DNA of 64,000 bases from Diadophis punctatus similis (GCA_023053685.1 JALIGW010000002.1:166539034-166603033), one strand, 5' to 3'. Shown: positions 23,872 to 35,654, numbered from the stretch's first letter. The notes: generated by a model from the sequence alone, not told the origin. Translations and numbers: made by a program.

Positions 23872-24125
23872 GCAAGTGCTTGGTGTAACACAGACACCCA
23901 TGCCCTGGTGATCTGATTAAAAATCTATGTCTCTTTGATAAAATGTAACTCCTATGCATGTCGCTGAAATCCTTTAAGGATGGCCACCTCTTCAAAGAAT
24001 GAAACATCCTTCGATCGGTTTTCAGATATTGTCATTGCTAATGACAATGTCTAGTTTATACCCCACTCAGTCTGACCTGCCTATCTTCCATAAAATGTGA
24101 TGTGACATGGTAGACAAATGATAGT
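23872..24125. other. Unannotated spacer
   Basis: No feature recognised. Confidence 0.4.
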
Positions 24126-24129
24126 AGAT

Positions 24130-24345
24130 AGCACATTGATTGAAGAACTAACCTTGCTTGCTTTTGCTATAGTTGTTCTATTTCTATTTGTAGGTCTTTA
24201 GTATTTCGTTATCTTTCCAGTTCTTTCTCTTCTACTCTGCTGTCTCCAGGCACTGCCACATCCACTATCCAGACTTTTTTGTCTTTCTTATTGGCAACTG
24301 TCAAGTCCAGGGTGTTATGTGGCACGTGCCTGTCTGAAGTCCCAG
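24130..24345 (-). pseudogene. Relic of a non-LTR element with restriction-like endonuclease motif
   Basis: On the minus strand the frame reads LDLTVANKKDKKVWIVDVAV followed by PGDSRVEEKELER, then after a stop NTKDLQIEIEQL. This resembles the C-terminal segment of R2/R4-type LINEs, where a D...K..W.IDVAVPGD stretch belongs to the restriction-like endonuclease and is followed by E-rich helix and a KYQDL-like motif. The rest is lost. The assignment comes from motif resemblance and needs a protein search. Confidence 0.55.
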
Positions 24346-24361
24346 AGCAATTTAATACTTC

Positions 24362-24390
24362 ATTTTTTATTAGTATTAGTATTAGTATTT
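24362..24390 (+). repeat. Short (TTAGTA)n run
   Basis: Three or so copies of ATTAGT, AT-rich low-complexity sequence. Confidence 0.7.
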
Positions 24391-24493
24391 GTAATATTAC
24401 ATAGTATGACAAAATATAACAATTAGATGGAATCTTTTTTTTAATAAAAGGAATAACAGAGTTCTGCACAGGCACAAGTACTATGTACTTGTA

Positions 24494-24682
24494 CTAACCC
24501 TAACCCTAACCCTAACCCTAACCCTAACCCTAACCCTAACCCTAACCCTAACCCTAACCCTAACCCTAACCCTAACCCTAACCCTAACCCTAACCCTAAC
24601 CCTAACCCTAACCCTAACCCTAACCCTAACCCTAACCCTAACCCTAAACCTAACCCTAAACCTAAACCTAAACCTAAACCTA
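24494..24682 (-). repeat. Interstitial telomeric repeat, (TTAGGG)n on the minus strand
   Basis: About 30 units. From the left they are perfect CCCTAA on +. Toward the right the array degrades to CCTAAA variants before ending at ACACATTC. The left flank is AAGTACTATGTACTTGTACT, itself palindromic. On the minus strand two of three frames are open across the array, each with an upstream ATG: one gives (Gly-Leu)n (24692 to 24441), the other (Val-Arg)n (24717 to 24481). Confidence 0.98.
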
Positions 24683-24841
24683 ACACATTCATGATTTCGA
24701 GTATAAATAGATTTCATTCAACCCATTTGAGATTCCATTGGAAAAAAAAGAGTCACCCCTTGGGCTATAATGAGGAAGCATCAATATGAGGAAGCATCAA
24801 CTAAATGTCTATGGAGATTCTCAGTCATCCAGGTCATGGTT

Positions 24842-24920
24842 GTCCCAAAGGTGCTTTTTTTCAAAAGGGAACATTACAAAAACAAAGTCCAGTTGCCTTT
24901 GGAAAAAGCACCTTTGGGAC
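24842..24920. repeat. Hairpin with GTCCCAAAGGTGCTTTTT arms
   Basis: GTCCCAAAGGTGCTTTTTTT near 24842 pairs with AAAAAGCACCTTTGGGAC ending ~24920. Fold-back fragment. Confidence 0.8.
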
Positions 24921-25284
24921 ATATCTGCAACTAATTCATTTTTGGAGCAATCTAATAAATATAGCAGATATAAAACACCCTTTAAAGGATTTGAACCCTA
25001 TCAAGTTTGATATGAATTCCTTTGGTTCTTTTTCCTGCACCTCTTGGTTGGCAGCGATATTAGGAAGAGGAAAGATGGCAACCTTCATATTGTCCAGTAA
25101 AAAGTGAGCTGATTTCAAGAATTGCTTCAAAAGTAAGGTCTTACTTTTCCACTTTCTTTTCTGGGCTTGGTGTGGTATTAAAGAACAATGACATATTTAT
25201 TTTCAGTAAGTTCTGTCAGTTTGCTCTTTCTGATTAAGGATGCAGGCTTCTTAAAATCAGAGTATGTTGAGTTTTTGCTTTTTT

Positions 25285-26945
25285 ATTAGCTGCTCAAAGA
25301 ACTGGAAACTGCAGCTCAACTACCCAGCAACACAAATATAAAAAACAGATTCGAAGCAAGACTCAACCTAAGCAAAAATACAGTAAGAGATCACCTATCT
25401 GAACTTAACGAATACAAAGCCCCAGGACCAGACGGATTACATCCCAGAGTCCTAAAAGAACTAGCAGAAGTCATTTCAGAACCACTGCACCACATCTTCC
25501 ACAAATCCTGGAACACAGGGGAACTACCTGAGGACTGGAAAAGAGCTGACGTGGTCCCCATCTTCAAAAAAGGTAAAAAAACAGACCCAGGAAACTACAG
25601 ACCAATCAGCCTAACATCAATACCTGGGAAAATACTGGAAAAAATAATTAAAAACCAGATCTCCCATCATCTAAAAACAAACCAAGTAATAACCAACAGC
25701 CAACACGGATTTGTTAAGAACAAGTCATGCCAAACCAACCTCATTTCATTCTTCAACACTGTGACCAAATTAGTAGACCAGCGTAATGCAGTAGACATAA
25801 TATACCTGGACTTTAGCAAAGCATTTGACAAAGTAGACCACAACCTACTCCTTCATAAGCTAGAAAAAAGCGGGATAGACAGCTACACAACCAGATGGAT
25901 TAACAATTGGCTGACCAACCGTACCCAGCGAGTAGTCCTCAATGGCTCTAAGTCCACATGGAGAGAAGTAAGCAGTGGGGTACCACAAGGTTCCGTCCTA
26001 GGGCCAGTACTCTTCAATATCTTTATAAATGACCTAGATGAGGGAATAGCAGGAGAACTAACCAAATTTGCAGATGACACCAAGCTGTCGGGAGTAGCAA
26101 ACACCCCAGAGGACAGACTCAAAATCCAGAGGGACCTCGACAGACTCGAACACTGGGCCCAAACCAATAAAATGAAATTTAATACAGAGAAAAGTAAAAT
26201 TCTGCACCTAGGCAAGAAGAATCAAAAATACACATACAAACTGGGCGAAACCACACTCAATAGCAGCGATTGCGAAAGGGATCTCGGAGTCCTGGTAGAC
26301 AGCCAACTAAATATGAGCCAGCAGTGTGCAGCAGCAGCCAAAAAGGCCAACACAGTCCTGAGCTGCATAAATAGAGGGATACAATCAAGGACCAGAGAGG
26401 TACTAGTACCACTCTATAAAGCCTTGGTCAGACCACACCTAGAGTACTGCATCCAGTTTTGGTCACCACATTACAAAAAAGACATTGAAACTCTAGAGAA
26501 AGTGCAGAAGAGAGCAACCAGGATGATAAAGGGTCTGGAAAATAAAACATACGAAGAGCGGTTGCAGGAACTGAGCTTGGCCAGTCTAGCGAAGAGAAGG
26601 ACCAGGGGTGACATGATAGCAGTGTTTCAACACTTGAGGGGATGCCACAGAGAGGAGGGGGTCAGGCTGTTCTCTATGGCACCAGAAAGCCAAACAAGGA
26701 ATAACGGATGGAAGCTGACCAAGGAGAGATTCAACCTGGAAGTGAGGAGAAACTTTCTGACAGTGAGAGCGATCAACCAGTGGAACAGCTTGCCAGCAGA
26801 GGTCATGAGAGCCCCAACACTTGCGACCTTCAAGGAGAGACTGGACTGCCATCTGTCTCAAATGGTGTAGGAACTCCTGCTTGAGCAGGGGGTTGGACTA
26901 GATGACCTACAAGGTCCCTTCCAACTCTAATAATAAATCTAAATC
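25285..26945 (+). mobile_element. 5'-truncated CR1 LINE
   Basis: Contains the RT frame above, then a ~75-bp 3' UTR with GGGGTTGGACTAGATGACCT and AAGGTCCCTTCCAACTCTAA, ending in a short (AAATCT)n-like tail. Such 5' truncation is usual for target-primed reverse transcription. No target duplication was identified. Confidence 0.95.
25290..26870 (+). pseudogene. CR1 LINE ORF2 fragment: uninterrupted reverse transcriptase domain
   Basis: Open for 526 codons from the truncated 5' edge at 25290 to a TAG ending at 26870. Residues in order: NEYKAPGPDGLHPRVLKE (~31-48), FKKGKKTDPGNYRPISL (~92-108), YLDFSKAFD (~172-180, motif A acid present), SGVPQGSVLGP (~229-239), FADDTKL (~260-266, catalytic Asp pair intact), then LGVLVD and LVRPHLEYCIQFWSPH in the thumb/C-terminal part. 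The endonuclease domain and ORF1 are missing. RT primes cDNA synthesis at a nicked target in the nucleus; without the endonuclease this copy cannot move by itself. No stop or frameshift in more than 1.5 kb suggests a fairly young insertion. It is the best-preserved relative of the CR1 fragments at 11.5, 15.2, 21.1, 27.1 and 36.2 kb. Confidence 0.95.
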
Positions 26946-27097
26946 TAAACTGCTCTGTTCCTAGAATTTCAAAACTGGAAAAGCCCTTTCCTCTGTATAA
27001 TACCCACCTCACTTTCTCCCCAAAAAAACTGCCTGCAAATCAGAACCTTGGGATTTCCCACCTCTCAACCCCAAAGTGTAACAGCTATTTGTTCAGC

Positions 27098-27178
27098 CCG
27101 GATAGGGTATCCTGCTTGAGAAGGGGGTTGGACTAGAAGACCTCCAAGGTCTCTTCCAACTGTGTTATACTGTTACTA
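27098..27178 (+). mobile_element. CR1 3'-end remnant
   Basis: GGGGGTTGGACTAGAAGACC and CTCTTCCAACTGTGTTATAC are the terminal CR1 signature. Only ~80 bp remain. Confidence 0.85.
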
Positions 27179-27179
27179 T

Positions 27180-29740
27180 TATGGAGTTTTCTGGGATAAT
27201 GGGAAGTTTGGCCTAGCTAGATGATAAGCCTGGCTCCTTCTTGAGTAGACCAATTTATTATTTGCTTATGCTAAGGTTGAGGTTTTCTGGAAGCACATCA
27301 GCAGAAGCAACATGCAGACATCATGAGATAAATCATCAGACTGAAAATGGCTGGCAAATAAATTTGATAAATAAATAGATTTGTAGCCTTGTCACACTTT
27401 TTTTCGAGAGTCCTAAACTTTTTAGCCAGTGCTAGTAAGTGTTAGTCTGGGATCTATTCACTCATTGTCAAGAGATTTAAACCTGCCTCAATCCTGCACA
27501 ATTCAAAACATGGAGAATTGAATCAACAGAGAAATGTGACATGGGATTAACACAGAAGAGAGCAAAATTAAAACTTGTACCTGATCACATTCAGGAAGCT
27601 GAAAGCTGAGAAACTGAATAAACTGAATAAAATTCCAAAACATGTGAGCCTTATTATTCTCCCAAAACTCGATAGGTAGGGCATCTTATAAGTCTACTAT
27701 AAAACTCATCAGTCCACTATGTCAATGTTAAGTAGTTCCTCACTCCACATTCTCCATGTTGTTCTGGGTTGTAAGCAATCCAGAAGCAGCCAAAAAGTTA
27801 TTTGTGACACACTGCAAAAGACTACGAAGTATTTTGAAGCCTTCTGGTTTTCTTTGCTGCTTTTAAGCAGATTTCTATTTCAATTTGGGAATCTGTTTCA
27901 ATGAATTTGTTAAATTAAAGCACCTCTTTGAAGCTTTGCCCAGCCCTATTATGCATCAATCCATTGCTCTATAATTATAATCATTTTAATGGAAAAAAAG
28001 AGGTGTTACTAATTAGCTATTCCATTTAAATACTAAAATTCATTTTCACCGGTTTTATTATGCTGTAGGCTATCAGAGATGATAAGAAAGACTGAAAATT
28101 TAAGACAAGCTAAGAATGTACTGTATGTGGAAGTTGTTTTCTCCCAGAATTCTAAATCAGTTCGGAGCTATGCCAAGCTGCAAATATTATCAACTGAAGT
28201 TGTAAGTCAGAAATACAACATGACATAGAGTACCACTACTGTGCCTAATTGTCATTTAATATATGAAATTCTCCTTTTAGAATTTTGCCTATTATTGATT
28301 TTTTTTCTTCATATTGTAAAATGACCATATAGGACTTTTAAAAATCCATAACTTGCTCATGCCAAGTATATATGGATTATTTCATAATAACAAAGCATTA
28401 TTTATGGGAGGGAGTATTAAGTGCATTTCAATTTCTATTTGTACTCTGAAAAATTAACCAATTGGAGACAGCACATAATATTCACCTCACATAACCTGTA
28501 GAAAGTCATATGTTCTTTTGGCTTAGAAATCGCAGGGCCTGCCTGATCTGTATTGACATAATTCTCATTAGTCTAAACAGCACCTGCAACTACAGTATTT
28601 GTGCAGGAAGAAATTGAGAAGGACCACATTGACTCTCCGCAGATGCACTGTGACAGAATTAGCAAAATTATAAATAGTTCCCTGTTACTCTACTAAGTGG
28701 GCAGACAGAAATCCTTTGAAAGGTATTTGTACATGTATATTTGACAGGGTTCCTAGTCCATGAATTATGAAATAATTACAGTATGATGTCAAAGACAAAA
28801 GCTGGCCAGGTATGAGCAGATTGCTTCAGATTTTAGTGACAGATGAGAATGCTCCTGTTATGCTTGACCAGTGATTCCTCTGTATATAAGGGGTTGCATC
28901 TGCATCCTAGGGATGCAGAAATTACTCTACTGATTTTCTGAAGGAGTTCAGGTCCCTATCCAATCCTAAGAAATCCCAGATGCTAGCCATCTGCTAGGTA
29001 TGGAACTGCCTCTCTGAGGGGGGAGGGGACTTCTCATTAGTAAAGGCTGCTAATAGTAGGGTTTAAAAGATTTCACTTCAGGTTGCAGGAGCCATGTTTC
29101 TTCTCTAGCTTCTCAATTTAATATACTGAGGAATTAATTTGATGTGCTTTGAAATATGGGTTTCTCTTAGACTTTGTCCATGGATCATACTCTCAGCAAG
29201 ACTACCCTTCAGTGCCTGTGGCTCTTCAGCATCTCAAGTCAGCTGAAAGACAGTTTGTCCCTTAGAGAGAAATCCAGACTTCAGTTTACCTCATATAACC
29301 TCTTCCTTTGGAACTAAATTGATTTCATGAACCTTGAAAAAGAGTGTCATCATCTTTTGTCCAAGAAACGTAGACATTGGGTTACAGCCAGACACATTTA
29401 ACGATATGTATATTTCAAGCTGCCACAAACAGAAATAGAACAAATCTGAATCTACTCCCAGAGGAAAACATTGGTTAGTCACCAAATCATAAAATAGCCA
29501 TACTGATAAAGGTTTGCTGTAATAGCTACCTTCTTTCTAGCTGGTCCATAGACCTGGGGAAGCAAATTAATGAAGGAATGCCTTGCAATGCATCTGGAAA
29601 GTCTGAGTTATGTGATTAAACAGGCCAGAAGGCATTGGCTAAAAACAGCAATAGTATCTGAGTAGAGGAAAAATATTTGTAAGGCTTTACAGAGGATACA
29701 TTTGGACCTATTATGAACTCCATTCCTTCTAAGGATCATT
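27180..29740. other. Unannotated ~2.5-kb AT-rich stretch
   Basis: No repeat or open reading frame of note. The part near 27905-28080 is rich in TAAT/ATTA cores, like the 22.5-kb segment. Whether it is conserved cannot be seen here. Confidence 0.4.
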
Positions 29741-29744
29741 GCAT

Positions 29745-30650
29745 AGGGTTTAAAGGCTATTTGGAAGTATTCTAATCCAATCCAGGACTAGAATCTCCAG
29801 ATTATCCCAAACAAATGGCTATCCATCTTTATTTGGAAACTTCCAGTGATAAAGCATCCATGAATAAGGGAAACAAACTATTCCACTGCTTAATATATTT
29901 CACAGTCATGAAATCATTATCTCTAGTTTAGATCTGCTTCTGTAAAACATCCACCCACTGGTATTTGTCCCCACTCACTGGGATTTGTCCTGTAGTTGGA
30001 CATTGTGGAGAATAAATTTTTCCTATGACAGATCTTCAAATATTGGAAGATTGCTATAATGTCTTACCTTAAACTTCTTTTATTTAAGATTAAACATACG
30101 TTGTTTTAACCAGTGTCCATAAAATTTACCCCATAAGTCACTTATTATCTTCTCTGCATGCTTTCCTGTTCCTCAGCATTCTCATTGGGACACCTAGAAT
30201 TGGAGATAGTATTCCTCACACAGCCTGCCCAATATTACCCCCTATGATCATGTAGAGAGCATAGAGGATGGCATTGACAAAGAGAGGGACAATCCGTTAT
30301 CAAAACGACAAAGAGATAAATGTAGTTTAAGCCCATGCAAAGTAGATATTTATGCCCCTTCCTAATGTGTAGGAAGATAAAAGAGGGAATAGGGGAAGTA
30401 AATTCAAACCTACAAGAGTCTGACTATAGTTATTCTAATAAAAGTAGCATCTACTGTATTTCCATCTGGTTTGGCTTGCAGGACTGATTTATCTCTATAC
30501 CATATTTCTATTGATGCAATATGGTATTGGCTGTTTTGACAACTGCAGCTGGTTTATACTTAATCTGAGGTCTATCAGGATACCCAGATCCTTCTTGCAA
30601 GTACTATTTTTGAACCAGGTACTACCTATCTTGTACCTGTACATCTAGCT
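29745..30650 (-). mobile_element. Ancient CR1-like LINE, degenerate
   Basis: On + it reads like the complement of an old CR1: GGACTAGAATCTCCAGATTA, GGAAACTTCCAGTGATAAAG, TTCAAATATTGGAAGATTGC, then GATACCCAGATCCTTCTTG and ACCAGGTACTACCTATCTTG. Divergence is high and boundaries are approximate. Confidence 0.6.
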
Positions 30651-30893
30651 TTTTTTGTTTCTTGAGGAATTTGTTGAAACCCTTAGCCTTCCATGCCACA
30701 TCCTTATACAGATCAGATCTTCTGGATGTTCTGATATCCCTCTCTCCATTTTTCTTAAACTTGTTCTTTTGTGTTTATCTGAGAGTTTTGTGCAACCACA
30801 CCCCAATTTTTCCTGTTTTAAGAGTCCCTGCCAATTGCATTGTCTTTTTTACTTTTATGGCATCAAGATGGTAGCAATTGTATTCATCTGGTT

Positions 30894-31005
30894 CAGTGGT
30901 GGGTTGCTCCTGGTTCAGACCGGTTCTTAGAACTGGTAGCACTGGCAGAGGGACGCTTCTGTGTGTGCGCGAATCGGTAGTAAAGGGTTTTAGAACCCAC
31001 TACTG
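30894..31005. mobile_element. hAT-type MITE (CAGTGGTGGGTT family), perfect TSD
   Basis: 112 bp with ends CAGTGGTGGGTT and AACCCACTACTG and the 8-bp duplication ATCTGGTT on both sides (30886-30893, 31006-31013). It is an internally shortened relative of 12094-12243. Confidence 0.93.
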
Positions 31006-31183
31006 ATCTGGTTATGTACAATTTGAGATGGCCACGTCTTCCACTAGAAACTCTGAGAATTGGAGGGGGGCAAGATAATTTCTTCTCCCTCATCAAATTT
31101 TCCACTGTGCAGTACAGAGATGGAGGCTGGGCAACAAAACAGCTGCCCCAAAAGCAAAAATAATTTTATTTTAATTTTAAAAT

Positions 31184-31297
31184 TTTATATGGACAGATTA
31201 GATTAATGGACGGTTTTTGGCTTTTTAAAAGCAGAAAAGCCTGAAAAGCCAAAAAACCATCCATTAATCTAATCTAATGTACTTGTCCATATAAAAC
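31184..31297. repeat. Fold-back hairpin, ~44-bp arms
   Basis: TTTTATATGGACA plus GATTAGATTAATGGACGG on the left pairs with CCATCCATTAATCTAATC and TGTCCATATAAAA on the right, with a short A-rich loop and one small bulge. No coding content. Confidence 0.9.
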
Positions 31298-31299
31298 AT

Positions 31300-32205
31300 G
31301 ATGATCCACCTAACAATTTCCCTTATTCTAAGAGCTTGTTGTGGAATGCCATCTACATAGAATTCACTATATTTGTCAGCCTCGTATGATACCTGATAAG
31401 AAAAATTCTTTCACCAGAAATGGGTTGTGAGCAGATAGCAACCCTTTGGGAGGATGTAGGGAGGAATGCCTAGTTCATGCCTACACAAGCAGATCAAGGC
31501 TGATGGAAAGAATCTGAGGTCAAAGAACAAAGCCAAAAAGTACCAGTCATTTTCTTAGGCAATAAAAGTTAATGAGTTGATCTGAGTGAAAACATGTAAT
31601 TACCGGTATATAAAAATGCTAAATCTCTACCAGCCTGTGTTATGGAAATATTAATCCCTTCTAAACTGCCATTTGAAATATCAACAGTTCATGCTGCAGT
31701 TAAGTTTAAGTTAAGCTTCCCCCCCTTCCCATTTTATGTATGATTTATGATTAGCTATGTGTGCGTTGGCATTCTTGCAAGGTACAGTTCATGTCCTAGA
31801 TTTCAAGTGAGAAGCAAAAACCCACAATCCTCTTTCCTGTGACATATTCAGCCTTGGTTGTTCCAAACATTACCTATTGGCTGGCAATTATTTTCAAAAT
31901 CCACGCTAGTGTGACTGCATCATCTTTTCATAGATTTGTATGGTACAAGCAGAAAGGAAATATGTTATTTATTACGATGACTAATTCTTGTTTCTTTTTC
32001 TTTTTTTAAATCCCAAGGCTGTTCACAGCAATTGTAAAAACTTCATTGAAAAGCAGGATTTTTTAAAAAAATGGAGTGAAAAACAGAATAAAATAATCTC
32101 CGAAAAGCCAACCATTAATGAAAGCAAATAAGCTCAAGTAATCCTCATTCAGTATCCATAATGGGGATCGGCAACTCAGTCACTAAAGGATACAGTCTAG
32201 GATTC
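31300..32205. other. Unannotated AT-rich sequence
   Basis: Nothing recognised. Confidence 0.4.
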
Positions 32206-32214
32206 TGCCTAGAT

Positions 32215-32349
32215 CAGGGGTCCCCAAACTTGGCAACTTTAAGACTTGTGGACTTCAACTCCCAGAATTCTCCAGCCATGTATGCTGGCTGGAGAATTCT
32301 GGGAGTTGAAGTCCACAAGTCTTAAAGTTGCCAAGTTTGAAGACCTCCG
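32215..32349. mobile_element. Fold-back hAT-type MITE, perfect TSD
   Basis: 135 bp, almost wholly palindromic: CCAAACTTGGCAACTTTAAG and GAATTCTCCAGCC on the left are mirrored on the right around a short loop. Begins CAGGGGTCCCC, ends GACCTCCG. The duplication GCCTAGAT flanks both sides (32207-32214, 32350-32357) and fits nnnTAnnn. Related partial copies lie at 51283-51480. Confidence 0.92.
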
Positions 32350-32359
32350 GCCTAGATCC

Positions 32360-33455
32360 TCATTTTCTTTACAAGTGATCGACAATGTCCACAAGATCCA
32401 GACTACTGCCTGGGTTCCTTTCCTTTCCCATATGTATTGATTAGGAGTGGGGGGATTTGTGTTCCTAAGGAGTGATGCAATTTAGGCATCGGTTTTTCAC
32501 TCCTTGTTCTCAATGTTTTTGAGTTGACATAAGTGAAAAAGATTGCAGGTCATTTTAAAACTGCTTCACTGATTTGTGTGGCATAAAAATGTCGTGAGGT
32601 AGACTTTGTTATGAGACTAATTTCATGTCCCATGCTTTGACTGACATAAAGTTCACATGAGTCATTTGATGCAACCCTCGGCATTATCAGGCAGACAGTG
32701 TAAGCCTTCTTCTGGGAATAGAGATAGAGATGGGACAGATGACAAACAAGGAAAGGAGCTGGACAATGCTGGAAACTACCTATTTTGGGGTCTGGTTACA
32801 GCCACCATCAGCCACAGCCCCTTTTTCTCACAGATCAAGGATGGGAAACCCACATCCTGCATACAGCTTCTAATGCTTCTATCTGCAGCATCACAAGACT
32901 GCAAAAACTAAATTTAGCTGGGAAAATGGCCATATTTTGGCAGTGAAGTATCAGCAGAAAGAAGTGTTTTGAGATTAGGAAAAGGAGCAGCTGGCTTCCC
33001 ATCAGCTTTGCATTTTTATTCTCATCCTTCACCTTCATAAAGTAGCAACTATTTCAGCCACACCCTCTGGCGACCTCACTATGTTATCATAGAAACCTTC
33101 CAGGAGGCTTGTTGTATCTTCTGAAATATAAAGTTTCCAATTTCTCATGTCTCCTTGGTTAAAGATAAAAGGACCGCTCAGACACCAGGACGGTCATATT
33201 GTGGCTCCTCAGCATTGGCAGATACTTCTGCCCTCTATGTGGATGTCTCATCCCTACATTCTCCCCCTTATTCCCCAATACTAAGACTGTCTGCTAACTG
33301 TGTCTTGAGGACAGGACATATGATATCCCCAATGTGCACACACACCCAGTCCATGGCAGAGGCAACTCTACCCAGCTTTTCTTGCTTCGTGCTAAAATTA
33401 ATGTTTTCCAGCTTCTGCCATTCCACTGGCACTGTGGTTTTCCTGATACATTTCA
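32360..33455. other. Unannotated sequence
   Basis: No repeat family or domain-bearing frame recognised. Confidence 0.4.
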
Positions 33456-33460
33456 TTTTA

Positions 33461-33671
33461 TTAGCATTTAGCAATAGCAATAGAACTTAGATTTATATAC
33501 CATCCCACAGTGCTTTACAGCACTCTCTGGGCAGTTTACAATGTTAGCATATTGCCCCAACAATCTGGGTCCTCATTTTACTGACTTCCGAAGGATGGAA
33601 GGCTCAGTCAAATTGGAGCCCATCACAATCAAACTCCAGGACGTTGGACAGAGTTTGCCTGCAATGCTGCA
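33461..33671 (-). mobile_element. Sauria-type SINE fragment
   Basis: Complement of the SINE body: TATATACCATCCCACAGTGC, CAATCTGGGTCCTCATTTTA and GAAGGATGGAAGGCTCAGTC. It lacks the tRNA-like head, being cut where the (TTTA)n of the next element begins (~33671). Confidence 0.85.
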
Positions 33672-34330
33672 TTTTATTTATTTATTTATTTTAGAAAATG
33701 TATATGGCCGTCTACTCGCACATGGCGACTCCAGGCGGCTTACACGAGTATAAAAACACCATATAAAAGAAAAGAAAAATAATAAAAAGAAAAATAATAA
33801 AATGATAACCCCCACCTCCCCACCCCATGACATCACACATTCATACAACCCATTTAATGGGCTCCATCCTGCTCTGGGTTCCATAGGCCCACTGGCAGAA
33901 CCACGTCTTCAGCGCCTTCCGAAAGAGTATTAGAATGGGGGCCAGTCTAATCTCTGTGGGAATTGTGTTCCAGAGAGAGGGAGCCACTACAGAGAAGGCC
34001 CTTCCTCTAAGTCCTGCCAGATCAGCGGTGGGTTGTTCCCGGTTCGGACTGGTTCTTAGAACTCGTAGCACTGGTGGCGGGAGGCTCTGCACACCCACCC
34101 GGGACATTTCTGTGCATGCGTATAAGCTTCTGCGCACGCGCAGAAGCATCGTGCATGCGCACAAGTGTGCACGTGAACGGTAGTAAAGGGTTTTAGAACC
34201 CACTACTGTACCAGATGTATCTTCCTGGGGATGGGACCTGCAACATTCCTTGCCGCCCCGCTCTAGTGGGTTGGGTAGATGTGACCAGCAAGAGATGATC
34301 CCTCAGATAACCTGGTCCCAAGCCATGAAT
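33672..34330 (-). mobile_element. L2-like LINE 3' end, interrupted by a MITE
   Basis: On the minus strand the frame reads LWNTIPTEIRLAPILILF and RKALKTWFCQWA, the usual last segment of L2-type ORF2, followed by a 3' UTR and an (AAAT)n tail at ~33672-33695. A MITE sits within it at 34023-34208; LINE-like sequence (with CCTCAGATAACCTGGTCCCA) resumes after it. Confidence 0.75.
34023..34208. mobile_element. hAT-type MITE (CAGCGGTGGGTT family)
   Basis: 186 bp, ends CAGCGGTGGGTT and AACCCACTACTG. Flanks TGCCAGAT and TACCAGAT match at 7 of 8. Interior has CTGCGCACGCGCAGAAGC. Inserted into an older L2-like LINE. Confidence 0.9.
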
Positions 34331-35545
34331 TTTAACCACCGTGCCACCAGAACTCCTCCTCCCAAATTCCTCTGCCCCAAAAGATCTGGACAATGTGGCA
34401 GGAATGCATTTTCCATTCCAGTGACTTCTACAACCTGGGCTGCTAGACTGCTGAAGTGCTGCGCCTTTTAAAAAACTTTTTAAAGTTTCCCAGTGGAATA
34501 GTGCAAAGGTTGCCCTTCCCCCACTCGCATCCCATTTGCTTGATAGAGTCATTGGTGGAATGGTGAAACAGAGGAGGTTTCTTTCTTTCATTCCCCTTCT
34601 AGTCAAAGAATGAGAAAATCGTAGTCTTTTCTTTAGTGCTTGCTCTCTTTCAGTTCACTATGTCAAACAGGAGGATGTAAATACAACAAGGAATCGGTGG
34701 AAAGGGGGCTTATCAAAATATGTATTGATAGTAACCATACATCCTGAAACACTCACCCATGGAAGCAGAGAAATCCACTAATCAGATTTCTACACTCATC
34801 CCTATATTCTCCTTGTCCCAATACAAGGATGGCCTGCTAACTATGCCTGAAGGATAAATGAACTGCCATCCATCCAGACCAATCACTTGACTAGTAAACT
34901 TCCTCATGTATTTGTTTTTTGACTTGGTTTTGGTACTGGCCAACTCCAACCAAATCTGGATAGCCCACAAAATAAAGAATAGCATAATAACAACAGGTAA
35001 ATAAGAATGCAATAAAAAGAAGAAGTACAAAACAGTTACAAGGTTAACCAGCTGTTCGTTGCTAAAGTTGAAGGACGAGTCAAGTCTTGAAAGAAATTTT
35101 GTAAGAGAGTTTCATTTCTTGCCAGTTTCACCCCAAAGATAGCAGGGTAAGGCTGTTACATGAAGAAGTGATCCATTGGCACAATGATGTAACTGGTAGT
35201 TCAAAGGCATCAGATGCTGTGGCAGCCATGAAATCTCTAGATGGCACACACTGGCCTTTAAAATTAAATTAAAATGAGTCCTGGCGAGATTGTGACACAA
35301 TTCTTTTTTTAAAAAAACAATACCTGTTACATCAGGCAATAGTGCCTACTATCTGAATAGCTTGCAGATCCTGGTTTCTCGTGTTAGTCAACATGAGCCG
35401 CACAGATACTTTGAGACCGTGTATAGAATGCCCTTTTGCCAATCTTGTGAAATGAACTTAATAATGTGATGAAGTTAAAAAAAAAGTCATTAAAAATGAA
35501 ATCAGTTCTTTATTTCAATGATTGGAATGGGAGAAAAGTGCATAA
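34330..35545. other. Unannotated sequence
   Basis: Nothing recognised. Confidence 0.4.
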
Positions 35546-35549
35546 TCTT

Positions 35550-35651
35550 AACCTTTGATCAAATTGCAAAAGCCTATCATTAGTCTGCAGAAAGAAGGTC
35601 AACTTTTGATCAAATTGCAAAAGCCTATCATTAGTCTGCAGATAAAAGGTG
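35550..35651 (+). repeat. 51-bp tandem duplication
   Basis: Two adjacent copies (35550-35600 and 35601-35651) share TTTGATCAAATTGCAAAAGC and CTATCATTAGTCTGCAG, with a few differences. A local duplication. Confidence 0.92.
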
Positions 35652-35654
35652 GAA

